Positions 1 to 10,600 of a DNA stretch of 64,000 bases are shown piece by piece. A program made the position numbers and the translations under genes. Below the pieces are notes generated by a model. It had not been told where the DNA came from. It worked only from the letters and a program-made list of their open reading frames with translations, and ran no database searches. Within the stretch, counting starts at the first letter, position 1. The number at the start of each line of letters is the position of its first letter. Origin of the DNA: Ipomoea triloba (taxonomy: Eukaryota > Streptophyta > Magnoliopsida > Solanales > Convolvulaceae); NCBI RefSeq assembly GCF_003576645.1, contig NC_044920.1:14378599-14442598 (forward strand), given 5' to 3'.

Positions 1-1914
1 TTCTACTTGATGTCCCAAGGATAAAGCAGTGGCGAGCCTGACATCTTCTTGGAATTTTGCTTCAAGCTCAGGGTCCATTTCAGACTCGTCTTCTGGATCA
101 TCAACAGCTATGCCCTTGCCTTTGTCAGATCGTCCAAGATTCCTCTTGGTCACATGCATTTCATGGGCTAGCTCTTGTAATTTAGTGGCTGGGATCTCAG
201 TGATATTTAACCAATTCAAAGCAAAGATTTCCTCAGCCTCCATTTCTGCTGCCTGAGCTACCAGTTGGTAAAAAGGACCTGTTCTCCAGTTGATCCATCG
301 AAGCACTCTGGAGAAGTCATCCAAAATAGTCTCTGTTTCAGCACGGGAGTCCAACAGAGTAGCTACTTCTACTTCCACATCAATCTGCCCCGCAAATTGA
401 TCTTCCATAACACGCGCAACTTGCACAGTCTGCTCACTGATCTCTCGGTCCTAATTTGAGAGATCGTCACCTGGCTCAACATCCGCTATCACTCGTGCTA
501 TAGAACTTTCAACTTGAGCGGATTTATTCGTTGTCAATTCCACATTTTGAGCACTTTGCACTAGGTCCCCGACCACAGTGCCCTGGCTATCAGCAGCAAC
601 CTCTGAAAAGTCGTTCCCAGTAGGTTCTGGACTATGAGCTACGTCTCGAATGTCCTCTACTGAAACTGTTATCTCTCGAACCACCTCTCGTGGTTCCTCA
701 ACATTACCCTGCACTGGATCACTGATCCCAGTGCCGTCAAACTCTCGAGGTTCCTCTCGAGACATATCCGCAGATTCATCAGCAACACCAGCACAATCAA
801 CCACATTCAGTTCAACAAAAATCTCACATGAGATGGACCTAGTAGGGGGCACTCTCTCAAACTCAGCAGCCATTGTAGCCTGAGGTTCCCCCTGGGCCTG
901 TGCCCTGTCCTCGAATGGTACTGGAATGACAGAGGGTGTCACCTCTCGAGGCTTAGTGACATCATCAGACTTGGATTTCTTAGCCTTCCTTGTTAGAACA
1001 ACCCTCTTAATCAATACACCCAATGGTGCATTATCAGAATCCTCCTCGACAGATTGGGCTTTCTTCTTGCCCCTTCCCTTAGGCTTTGAGGGAGATGGTG
1101 CAATCTTTACACCCTTAGACTTTGGAGCTTGAGATTTCGTCTTAACCATATAGGTATTTCGATGAATCTCCCTCCCTTCCCTCAATTGTAAACCCTTTAA
1201 ACTTAACAGATATTGAACAACGAAACCGAAACCAACCTTTTTACTGATCGACTGGTTGACATTTGAAACTGAGCCTTGCACTTGCTGCTTTAGGAAGTTG
1301 AAGATGATGTTTGCCCAGTCCATTTGAACGTTGTTCCAGATGGCATGGAGGATTTTGAGGATGTCCAGATTGATCTCATCGGTTCTGGACACCTTGCTGA
1401 GGATGAACTTCATAATGAGGTCAGCTGCAATTGCAAACCTCTCATTCAAATGGTACTTGCGGAGGGCAGAGGATGCGCTGGATGGCGCATTCTCCAATCG
1501 GATTTTTTCCCAGAAAGCTTGCTTGTCCAAACTGTAATCCGAGAGGTTTTTGATTGCCTCTTCTGATGTGGAAAAGTCGAATGCAGCCCGTAGGTCACCC
1601 ACCGAGGTCGTGATGTCAATCTCATTGAACCGGCTCTCAATCTTGCCCTTTGCGACCTTGGCATTTGCGAACCATTCGGTGAAGTCGAGGTCGTGGATGG
1701 TTCGATAATCATGCGTCATGTACTTCATGAGCCCGGCCTTCTCGAACTTCTTGAAGACCTTCTTTGTCTGCTTTGGGTTCGTCGAGTGATTGACGAAGCC
1801 ATCTCTGTCAAGGATACTTCCCGCCTTGACTTGCTTGATAAGAGTCCGTATGTGGTTCAACTCCCTGTGGTAAGTTTCGGAAGATGAGGTTGATGATGAT
1901 GATTCGGACGCCAT
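1..1914 (-). pseudogene. ORF2 ('env-position' protein) of element A1, broken and running off the window
   Basis: Long ORF located after pol in element A1. The chosen start at 1914 begins MASES and matches the start of the homologous ORF in A2 at 48970; an in-frame upstream Met at 2076 lies in leader not conserved as coding. The N-terminal ~200 residues form a globular-looking domain with a WFANAKV...GKIESRFNEI segment, resembling the plant-transposon domain found in Athila and SIRE third ORFs. A Lys/Pro-rich basic stretch follows, then an acidic region rich in R-E dipeptides. A TAG at about 451-453 interrupts the frame; beyond it the same frame stays open to position 1 and still matches A2. 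I see no signal peptide or transmembrane segment, so an envelope role is not supported. Function unknown. Confidence 0.75.
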
Positions 1915-2383
1915 TGTTGAAAGCTTGATGTTTTGGAGGGAATGAGTACAGTGTTTGGAATTTGGGGATTTTGGGTATTCGGTTTGAGCTTGAAACCAGG
2001 TAAGGAGGATGGGTTTGGCTTTTATATCTTGTGGATTCGGGTAGGATGTATGGGTAGGGTTGAGAGTTTGACCCAAATTAGGATCCCGGTTGATTTAAAA
2101 AGAATGAAAGGTCAGAAATGCCCTTTTATAACGGTTATGTGTATAAGATATGGTAAGGGTATTTTGGGAAGGTATGGGACGGTTTAGGTTTCAAAAGTGG
2201 GGTTATAAAATAAGATAACGTTATGAGCGTGCTCCCACTAATCAAGATAGTGCCCTTAAAACTTGGAAAACCGTCAGTAACCGAAGACCACGTGGCTACT
2301 ATTTAATCACAAATTAGCCGTTCCGCATATATCCGTTGAACGTATTAGGTTCACCTCTCGAAGGTGACCACTCGACTGTACTA

Positions 2384-2511
2384 GTTTAAGGATCTTCCCC
2401 CTGAGTGATTGATCCTTAAACCTCCTTATTCCCCCGTCTTGATCTGGTTAAACACATAGCAACATGTTCAAGTGGTTAAGGATCTTCCCCCTGAGTGATT
2501 GATCCCTAACC
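2384..2511 (-). promoter_or_regulatory. Two tandem stem-loops in the ORF2 leader of A1
   Basis: Copy 1 pairs GTTTAAGGATC (2384-2394) with GATCCTTAAAC (2411-2421), a perfect 11-bp stem with a 16-nt loop. Copy 2 pairs 2474-2484 with 2501-2511. There the second base pair has changed on both sides (T-A to G-C), and one position pairs only as G-U on minus-strand RNA. The loop read on the element's sense strand ends in a purine run AGGGGGAA, similar to the core of the element's polypurine tract. A2 has three copies of the same unit in the same place. Role unknown; an RNA structure for ORF2 expression or a secondary plus-strand primer are possible. Confidence 0.6.
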
Positions 2512-2869
2512 CTCCTTATTCCTCCATTTTTGAGATGCATAGAGAGATAGTTTGTTATCTTTCGAAGTGATCTCTCGAACTTCCCTTCTTCGGGACTTAA
2601 CGTATTTGAACAAACTAAGTATGTATCTCTCGACCTACCTTTCGAACACAGATTGCAAGAAAAGCAAGATTGATTCATCCAAAAGATATCACTTGGAACA
2701 TTTCCTTAAGTTCATTTAGTGATTTCCAAATACATTACATATGAATCATTATACTATTTGATTCCTAGAGGTTCCTTTTAGGCAACAGAGATCCCTCCAG
2801 GTCTCAAACGTCAGAACTGGAACTAGCCATCTAAAATCCTATTTATTCTAGTTACAGAACTAGAGGTGG

Positions 2870-3235
2870 CTAATTCTTCTTGTTCTTCTCTACCTCTCCG
2901 CTGCTGCACTCCTCACAGGCTCCTTCTCCCTTTCCCTTGGTTCTCCATTTGGTTGAGGGAGATCCTTTTCCGGAATGTGCAGCTGTAGGAGTCCCACTTA
3001 TACGAGACTCTTCTCCTAATTCCAGTATCCCACCATTGTGGATCTCCACGCATTTGGGGATCCTTTCACCTTGGATGGGAATAGGATACTTGCTTGGCTT
3101 ATCAGGAAGCTCCGCAATCTGTTCACCCTTCGTTAATTCTGGATAGTTTTCTCCTTGAAAATCTTTGGACTTAACTGCCGATTTCTTTCCTCTATACCAG
3201 AATGGTACATCATTTTTTCTTTTCTTCTTTTCCAT
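2870..3235 (-). CDS. Small basic ORF between pol and ORF2 of A1, function unknown
   Basis: Open frame of about 121 codons from the Met at 3235; a longer reading from 3310 is possible but starts in non-conserved sequence. The product begins MEKKKRKND and is rich in Lys, Gly, Ser and Glu, ending in a Glu/Lys-rich tail. It has no cysteine-knuckle, protease or membrane signature. In A2 a related start (EKKRK...) occupies the same place but is fused in frame to truncated pol (49830-50030) and then diverges. Its position in two copies suggests a small accessory protein of this family, but the two versions align only over the first residues. It may be decayed coding sequence. Confidence 0.35.
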   Translation of the reverse strand: MEKKKRKNDVPFWYRGKKSAVKSKDFQGENYPELTKGEQIAELPDKPSKYPIPIQGERIPKCVEIHNGGILELGEESRISGTPTAAHSGKGSPSTKWRTKGKGEGACEECSSGEVEKNKKN

Positions 3236-3441
3236 GAAGAAGTTGATGACCAGAATTGATGAAGAAACACCTCTATTTATAGCCCAAAAACTTAAGCACT
3301 GTTGAGTCACGAGATGCTATATGAATGACCATTCAATGCCGTTGTAACTTCAAGGCTGCCATAAGATAAAACCGCTCCTCACATGCGAAACAGTTCATGG
3401 CACTAAATACAAGGAGATAAGATTTAACCTTTCAACCCAAT

Positions 3442-3446
3442 TCTAT
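3442..3446. repeat. Target-site duplication TCTAT, left copy (element B)
   Basis: TCTAT directly precedes the LTR terminus TGTTGG at 3447. The same five bases follow the other LTR terminus (CCTAACA, ending 29324) at 29325-29329. Five bases is the usual Copia duplication length. The match shows that 3447-29324 entered as one unit into A1. Confidence 0.9.
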
Positions 3447-5493
3447 TGTTGGTCCCGAATGGGTGGTGAAAAGTCTAGAGGGGGGGTGAATAGACTTTTC
3501 TAGCAAATTAAAAACTAATAACACTTTAACCAAAATAATTCCAAGTGAATAAATTCAACTTGAAATGCACAGCGGAATAACGTACGTAAAGTGCTATAAT
3601 TAAAACTCAGTGATGGAGATGAAATATATCACATGCAATACGATAGAAATACTTGGAATAGCTCAAATATGATATACAATAAATTTGGCTTGCATGCGGA
3701 CGTAGGAGATAACATAAATTTGTAAACCCAGATAAGAGTGAATAGTGATGAATAGAGCCTGGGTCTTGAAAATATTATGAATGCAGGAAATTAGCAAAAC
3801 CAAATAAGCAAGTTGTAGAGATTAGGAATATTAAATGGATTTAACAAATATGAATCTTGCAAATCAGTGTGTGTACGTGCAATCAGATATTATGTGTATA
3901 GAGCAAAATATATATAGGCAGTAAGTAAATGAGAGAGATATTTTTAAGTGGTTCGGCCAAACCCAGCCTACGTCCACTCTACTCCTTTCACTATCTTCAA
4001 TCACCCAGATACAATAGTGAACACCAAGTGCCAACCCAGCACTTCTATCTACACTCAGTAGAGATTTGAGTATCTTGCACAAAGCTATACTCCTACACCA
4101 ACGAGTGTCTCGCACAAAGCTACACTCCCCAGGGTTTTCACAAGCTCCTCTTGTTACTTAGGCCTCTATATACACTCAGTAGAAATTTGGATACAAGGTA
4201 GTAAAAGAAAATATTTTTCTCCAACTCTCAGGAACTAAAAATATGGATTTTTGGTTTTTTCAGATTTTTCTTGCTTTGCTATTCTCAGATGTATCACACT
4301 GCTATTCTTGCCTATCACTTGTATATCTCCCCATCTTCTTCTTGCTCAAGTGTTCTGTATTTATAGATAAAGAAAGAATTAATCCGTTGGAGAGAATTAA
4401 TTCTTTATTGTCAATCCAATGTGTTGATTGTAGTCTCCATGTGGTTTAGGTGGTATGGTGAGTTGAAACTCCGTTGTTGTATTTCTTCAGACTTTTTCCT
4501 CTTTTCTTTGCATCTTCAGATATTCTTGCGTGATGCCTCCTGATATTCTGGTCATCAGTCTCTCCTCTCTTCAAAATATACAGATCCGTTGTCTTTGCTT
4601 CCTGATATTCTGGTCAGCCTCTTGACTCCTGATATTCCTCTTCTTTTCCTTTTCTCCTAAAATTGCTCCTTATTTCCTTCCTGAAATTGCTCATTCTTCT
4701 TTTCCTTTCTGACCTTCTTTAATAACTTAGCAGTAGTAGGAATACAATAGTTCTTCTTTTCCTTTCTGACCTTCTTTAATAACTTAGCAGTAGTAGGAAT
4801 ACAGTAGTAGGAAGTTGATAAGAATAATTCCGTTGGAGAGGCTTTAGTCAGACATTTTCCACAATTAACATACATATTCCACATATTCCATTTTGTAGTA
4901 TAGTGTTTGTAGTAGGAATGTGTAGTGTAGTATTTTGTAGTGTAGTGTTTGTAGCAAGAATGTGTAGTGTAGTATTTTGTAGTGTAGTGTTTGTTGACAT
5001 ATTCCTTCATTTTTCCACTGATGAAATATTTCACATTCCACTGCTGCTGATCTATATTCCACTAATCACTGTGGAGTAAAAAAAAAGGACTTCCCTTCCC
5101 TGGGATTCCAACACTGGTCCACTTACCACATTAACCAAGCGAGCCATTCAAATTTGTTGGTTACTTTGCTGCAAATGGTTTATAAGTACGAATATTCTGG
5201 AGGTCTCTAGTTTTCATAAAATTCGTGGCTAAGATGGTTCGAACCATGGATTACTTGCCAACCTTATAAGTTTCTTACCATCTCTGCTGCTTCAACATTT
5301 AGTCATTTCTTGTGCTCTAAATATTTTTAAGCTGCATAGGATTCAAACCAAGTTCCTTCCTTCTCCAAGAATTCTTCCAAGTTGACTTTTGACTCTTTAG
5401 GTACATTAGCTTTTGAAAATTTTGGGTTTCTAATTTTTCAAACTAAAATACATTTCTTGGCTCATCAAAATCTTATTACAAATATTCCTAACA
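3447..5493 (-). repeat. 3' LTR of element B
   Basis: The 2,047-bp LTR runs TGTTGGTCCC...CCTAACA on the plus strand, with TG...CA ends. It matches 25567-26881 plus 28502-29324. It contains two 57-bp-spaced copies of a segment around 4694-4800 and a short version of a 27-bp minisatellite near 4900-4990. A polypurine tract abuts the inner end at 5494. The ORFs seen in it are products of low-complexity repeats. Confidence 0.9.
4358..4365 (-). promoter_or_regulatory. Probable TATA box of LTR-B
   Basis: TATAAATA on the minus strand, in the U3-side half of the LTR and conserved in the other LTR copy (26476-26483). In the 5' LTR this would drive element transcription. Sequence match only. Confidence 0.45.
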
Positions 5494-5508
5494 ATTTCCC
5501 CCTTTTTG
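5494..5508 (-). other. Polypurine tract of element B
   Basis: On the element's sense strand, an A-run followed by GGGGGAAAT directly abuts the LTR start TGTTAGGAA. The same arrangement is found in A2 at 43312. A second, similar purine tract lies at about 5877-5893. Confidence 0.8.
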
Positions 5509-6215
5509 ATGATGCCAAAACCTACTCAGTCATTTGGCTTAGTCTTTGAAAAATATAAATTTCAAAAATTTTCATTTTATTTCGACTAGCCATAGATGAG
5601 TTTAACAATGATTTTTTAACCTAGAAGAATTGTTTTTAGACAATAAAATTCCTACATGCATTATTGAGACTAATTTAATTCATTTTGAAATATTTCTCAA
5701 TCAAGCATTTATACAAACTACATAAAAAAAAAAACAATTCTTCATACCAAAAAAAACTTGTACTAAATAACTCCTTCCCCCTATTTATATGCCCAGAATA
5801 AATAAAGAACATATATACCAAATATTTATCTCTTTGCGATCCTTCATGAGACTTCCTTTGCACCAAATGACTGTCATTCTTTTCCCCCTTTTTGTCATCA
5901 TCAAAGAAACGCTGGATAGGAATGAAATCCTTGCTCTTGAATCATTTGCGCCATGGTGCATTTGCTTGTTTGTGCCATAAGTGTAGCAAAAATTGAGTAC
6001 TCCACAAAATAGGGTATGAGACCCTAGTAATAGGATCAACCTAACCATTTCACAGCAAGGCATAGCCCCGATAGATCACTATTCCCTTGTGATAAAAATG
6101 ATTGAAAACCGTAATCGTCAAGAACAGTAAGGGGCAATAATTGATATCTTTCGACAGTATGACCTTCCTTGAAACACTCAATTGGTTTCAACAATTTTCA
6201 CATGATCTTCTTTGC
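5509..6215. other. Non-coding stretch between PPT and the RWP-RK promoter
   Basis: AT-rich sequence inside element B with no supported ORF. It contains a second PPT-like tract near 5877-5893 followed by the same CATCATCAAA-type sequence that flanks the first PPT, hinting at a partial duplication of the element's 3' end. The upstream regulatory region of the plus-strand RWP-RK gene should lie here. Confidence 0.5.
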
Positions 6216-6222
6216 TATAAAA
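6216..6222 (+). promoter_or_regulatory. TATA box of the captured RWP-RK gene
   Basis: TATAAAA lies 60 bp upstream of the chosen ATG (6276), a normal plant core-promoter spacing that would put transcription start near 6245-6255. An upstream in-frame ATG (6141) precedes this box, so the longer reading is unlikely to be transcribed. Confidence 0.55.
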
Positions 6223-6275
6223 TCACCATTCGTCTTTCCATCAATCTGCTTGATTTTATAGCTTACATAAAAGAA

Positions 6276-7221
6276 ATGGCAGATACGACATATCCCTCAT
6301 CTTCGGATAACTCTTCCTTTTGGGATGACATTATCGTATCACCGTTAAGAGATAGTGCACAAAGTATAGATCTTACTGTTGTCAAAAATTTTGAGAATCC
6401 TCCACCAGAGTCGAATGAGATAATTGCTTCACCAGGTGTTACGGGTACAAATGTTGTGGCTGTTGATCAAGGTACTACTGTAGTAGTGGAGGAAGATAAT
6501 ACCACTACAGCGCTAGATGTAGCAACTATGAACGCAAGACTATTTCGCGGGAGAAAGAGAACTAGAAGAACATTTTGTGATACTACCACACTAACTTTTG
6601 AAAAATTTTCTGAATATTTTTATCTACCTTCTGAACAAGCTGCAGAGGAATTGCAGGTTGGGCGCGAAGTTTTTAAGAAAAAGTGTAGGGAAGTGGGGAT
6701 TTCCTACTGGCCTTATCGAAAACTTGTGAGTCTGGACAGATTATTGGCAAACGTTCAGGTAATTTCGATATTCCTATATCTCTTTCAACTTAACATTTTC
6801 GAAGGGTGTTTAACAATGTGTGATATAGGAATTTGGTGAAATCAAGGATCAGACTGAACTGCAAAGGACAATTAAGGGGCTAGAGGATGAGAGGGATGCG
6901 ATACTTCAAAATCCAAATTTAGACTTGACTGAAGCAACAGTGAGACTTAGAGACAAATGTGACAGGAATAGTTCCAGAAAGAGAAGGTATATAGATCCAA
7001 CAGCTTTTCCTTCTACTACTCCTGGAAGTTCATCACAAGCTCCTATAATTCCTGATATTCCTGAGTTAGCACCGGAAGCTTTTCTTTCCACTACTCCTGG
7101 GAGTTCATCACAAGCTCCTATATTTCCTGATATTCCTGAATTGGCACCAGAAGAAATACAAGAAGTACTTGCTTGGCTAGATGAGGATGTTCCTCCTCCC
7201 AAAAATATTAGTGACAAATAA
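6276..7221 (+). CDS. RWP-RK domain (RKD-type) transcription factor gene, two exons, captured inside element B
   Basis: Exon 1 is 6276-6758 (161 codons), intron 6759-6828 (70 bp, GT...TATAG, phase 0) and exon 2 6829-7221 (130 codons plus TAA). The predicted protein has about 291 residues. Order: acidic N-terminus, a basic patch RGRKRTRR (about residues 91-98), then an RWP-RK DNA-binding domain at about 106-161 (motif YWPYRK at 144-149, where the family usually has RWPYRK). A predicted helix rich in charged residues follows (about 162-205), as in RKD proteins. The C-terminus is Pro/Ser-rich with a 25-residue unit present twice. RKD proteins are nuclear regulators of egg-cell and embryo identity; that role here is only family knowledge. 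The gene lies antisense to the retroelement, between pol and the PPT, and shows no nonsense codon. Start choice rests on the TATA box at 6216 and a clean frame across the splice. Confidence 0.82.
6759..6828 (+). other. Intron of the RWP-RK gene
   Basis: The 70-bp AT-rich insert begins GTAATTTC after CAG and ends GATATAG. Exon 1 length is an exact multiple of three, and removing the insert joins two open frames into a typical RKD domain-helix arrangement. Reading through it instead gives a stop at 6837-6839. Confidence 0.78.
7003..7152 (+). repeat. 75-bp in-frame direct repeat in the RWP-RK gene
   Basis: Units 7003-7077 and 7078-7152 encode two near-identical 25-residue blocks containing TTPGSSSQAP and PDIPELAPE. 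They differ at a few bases, so the duplication is old rather than an assembly stutter. It extends the disordered tail. Confidence 0.8.
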
Positions 7222-7620
7222 ATACAAGTTTACACGAAATATAATTAACAACTAGAAAATAAGCACTAAGCAAGTTTCACAATTGTGCACGTAGTGAACA
7301 CACAGTGATAAAAAAAAATTTTGTAAAGGATTTTTGGCAAACTTCATAACCTATGTACTTAGCAGTAGCATATTTCATAAGCTAGAATATATTGAGCAAA
7401 CACTACTCAAGACAGTTGGAAAAGAAAATGATTTGGTACAAGAAATCAAACATTAAACAAACAAACGTATGGATTACGGAGCATGCACAAAAATATTCAA
7501 TCACGAAATGCTACAAGAATTAATCACCAAACACACTTATATAACATATAAATTTATGCAGCGTCACATACAAATAAAATCATATACTTGAGCTATAATT
7601 AGAGATTAAGATTTAGATAC
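7222..7620. other. Non-coding spacer between RWP-RK gene and element B pol
   Basis: AT-rich sequence with no ORF of note. It would hold the 3' UTR and polyadenylation region of the plus-strand gene and the sequence downstream of pol on the minus strand. No other feature seen. Confidence 0.4.
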
Positions 7621-10600
7621 TTAGCTCAATTCAATCATGCCCATTTCATGCCTTAGAGTAATGAATCTTAATTCGCATAAAGGCTTTGTAAGGATGTCCG
7701 CAATTTGATTTTCTGTGGGTATGTACTCGATCTTTAGATCTTTCTTTCCGATGTGATCCTGGATGAAATGGTGTCTCACGTCAATGTGCTTGGTTCGTGA
7801 ATGAAGTACAGGATTTTGGGTAATCGCGATTGCACTAGTATTGTCACAAAAAATACTAACATCATCGCAATTAATTCCATAATCCTTTAACTGTTGTTTC
7901 ATCCATAAAATTTGTGCACGACAACTCCCTGCTGCGATATATTCTGCTTCGGCTGTGCTTGTAGTAATGGAGTTTTGTTTCTTACTAAAGCAAGAAACTA
8001 ACCTTCCCCCTAAGAACTGGCACGTCCCTGAGGTACTTTTCTATCAATTTTGCAACCTGCAAAATCTGCATATGAAAATCCTGTTAGTTCAAAGTTACCT
8101 TCTTTTGGATACCATAGTCCAACGTTGATAGTGTTTTTGAGGTAATGAATAATTTTCTTGGTCGCAAGAAAATACTCTCTTTGGACTGTGATTGGAATCT
8201 CGCACATACACCTACTGAATAAGATATGTCGGGCCTACTTGCAGTGAGGTATAGCAAAGATCCAATCATTCCTCGATACTTCGTTTGATCAACATCTTTG
8301 CCTTCTTCATCCTTGTCCAGTTTGAGAGATGTGTTCATTGGAATTTTGACTGAACTTTTTCCTTCTAAGCCAAATTTCTTGATAAGATCTCTTGTGTATT
8401 TGGCTTGATTAATGAATATACCTTCTTTCGATTGTTTGACTTGCAGTCCAAGAAAGTAATTTAGCTCACTCATCATGCTCATTTCGAATCTGTTTTGCAT
8501 AAGCTTAGAAAATTTCTCACATAAATTTGCATTAGTACTTCCAAAAATAATATCATCAACATAGATTTGTACTTATAAAATATGATTATTTTCTTGAATT
8601 CTAAATAAGGTTTTGTCAACAAGGCCTTTGGTAAAACCACAACTAATTAAGAACATTGATAGGGTATCATACCAAGCTCTAGGTGCTTGTTTTAACCCAT
8701 ATAATGCCTTCTTTAGTTTATAGACCTTGTCAACTTCACCTTGTACCTCAAATCCGGGTGGTTGTTCAACATATACTTCCTCTTCAAGTAAGCCACTAAG
8801 GAATGCACTTTTCACATCCATTTGATAAACTGTGAAATTCTTGTATGCAGCGTAGGCTAGGAAAATTCGAATCGCTTCAAGTCTTGCAACTGGGCAAAAG
8901 TGTCATCAAAATCTATTCATTCTTCTTGCGAATATCCCTTTGCGACTAGCCTTGCTTTATTCCTAACAATGATGACGTCTTCATTTGCTTTGTTCCTAAA
9001 AACCCATTTAGTTCCAATAACATTGTGATTTTTTGGTCTTGGAACAAGCTCCCAAACATCATTTCTTTTGAATTGGTTCAATTCTTCTTGCATAGCCTCA
9101 ATCCAGCTTGGATCAGTTAAAGCTTCATCAATTTCTTTCGGTTCCATTTGAGATAGAAAGCATGCAAACAGAGTATCTCTTGTAGAGGATCTTGTTTTCA
9201 CGCCATCGTACAAGTTTCCAATAATAAGATCTTGAGGGTGATCTTTGAGCCATCTCAAATCTGGTTGAAGGTTGTTTTGAGGAGAGGATGACAGTGTAAA
9301 GTCATTTGCAGGTGGAGTTGAGGAAGATGGGTTTTGGTTTGTAAAGTTGGTTCCAATCTCATTTCTAAGGTCAGCCTCAACCTCATCCCTTAAGTCAGCC
9401 TCAACTTCATCACCTGCTACGTGATTTATGTACTGCCCTCCAATTTCAGGGGAATTTAATTCTAGATCATTTAACCCCTATAAAACATCATCTTCAGAAG
9501 AATCATTAGTAACACTTAAATCATTATGGACGTTCTTACCCATATTTGAAGTATTTGGTTCTTGGGTTTTTGTTGATTCATCAAATACAACATGAATTGA
9601 TTCTTCTACTACCACTGTCCTTTTGTTCAATATTCTGAATGCTCTGCTAGTAGACGAATATCCCAAAAATAATGCTTCATCTGCATGCTCATCAAATGTT
9701 TTTAGATACGATTTACCATTATTAAGAACAAAACATTTGCAACCAAAAGAATGAAAATAGCTAAGATTAGGCTTTCTCCCTTTCCATAATTCATATGGTG
9801 TCTTGTTGTGTGTTTTGTGAATCATTCTTTTGTTCTGAGTATAACAAGTAGTGTTGATAGCCTCTGCCCAAAAACGTTTTGGTAGTTCGACTGCTGAAAT
9901 CATGACTTGTGCGGCTTCTTTAAGTGTTCTATTTCTTCTTTCAGCTACACCATTTTGTTGTGGCGTCCTTGCGGCAGATAGTTGATGCAAAATCCCCTGT
10001 GAACTACAGTAGGCCTGGATCACGCCATTCACGAATTCTGTACCTCTGTCTGTACGGATTTTGGAGATTTTTGTGTCATTTTCGTTTTGAAGTTGTTTCA
10101 AGAGCTCTGGCAATTTTTGTTCCACTTCGTTCTTCTTATTGATAAATATCGTCCAAGTGTACCTGGAAAAATCATCAACAACAACAAGAGTATATTTCTT
10201 ACCACTTATACTTACCGGGTCTACTGGACCAAAGAGATCCATATGTAGTAGACTAAGAGGTCTTGATGTAGATTCTTGTGTCTTAGATTTGAAAGAAGAC
10301 TTGATTTGCTTTCCTTTCTGACACGCATCACATATTTGATCCTTCTTGTATACAATATTGGGTAAACCTTCAACTAACTTACATTTTGCAAGCTTGTTAA
10401 TAGACTTGAAGTTTAAATGATTTAATTTCCTGTGCCATTCCCAACTCGTAGTGTTAGAGTTGTTTGCCATTAAACATACCGAGTCCTTCGTTGTGCTCCA
10501 ATCAACTACATACATATTTTTCTTTCTTCTTCCGGTGAGCACAGTTTTCTTTGTGGATTCTTCTTTAACTCGGCATTTGTCTTTGAAAAACTCTACAAGG

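Larger units (their letters stand above)
1..3446 (-). mobile_element. SIRE-like Copia element A1, 3' part (ORF2 side)
   Basis: This is the downstream portion of a minus-strand Copia element. The rest of it (pol, gag, 5' LTR) continues at 29325-36625, on the far side of inserted element B. The two halves are tied together by the 5-bp duplication TCTAT (3442-3446 and 29325-29329) and by the layout of the uninterrupted relative A2 (41144-56977): pol, small basic ORF, stem-loop leader, ORF2. The 3' LTR of A1 lies to the left of the window. Assignment to SIRE/Maximus rests on pol similarity to that lineage and on the long ORF after pol. Confidence 0.85.

Noticed and set aside
6141..6275. Upstream start (45 extra codons) for the RWP-RK protein
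   Set aside because: The TATA box at 6216 lies downstream of this ATG, and the extra residues look hydrophobic and unrelated to the family N-terminus.
5509..7620. RWP-RK gene as an ordinary host gene into which LTRs inserted on either side
   Set aside because: The PPT and 3' LTR on one side, pol on the other and the TCTAT duplication outside both LTRs place it inside a single element.
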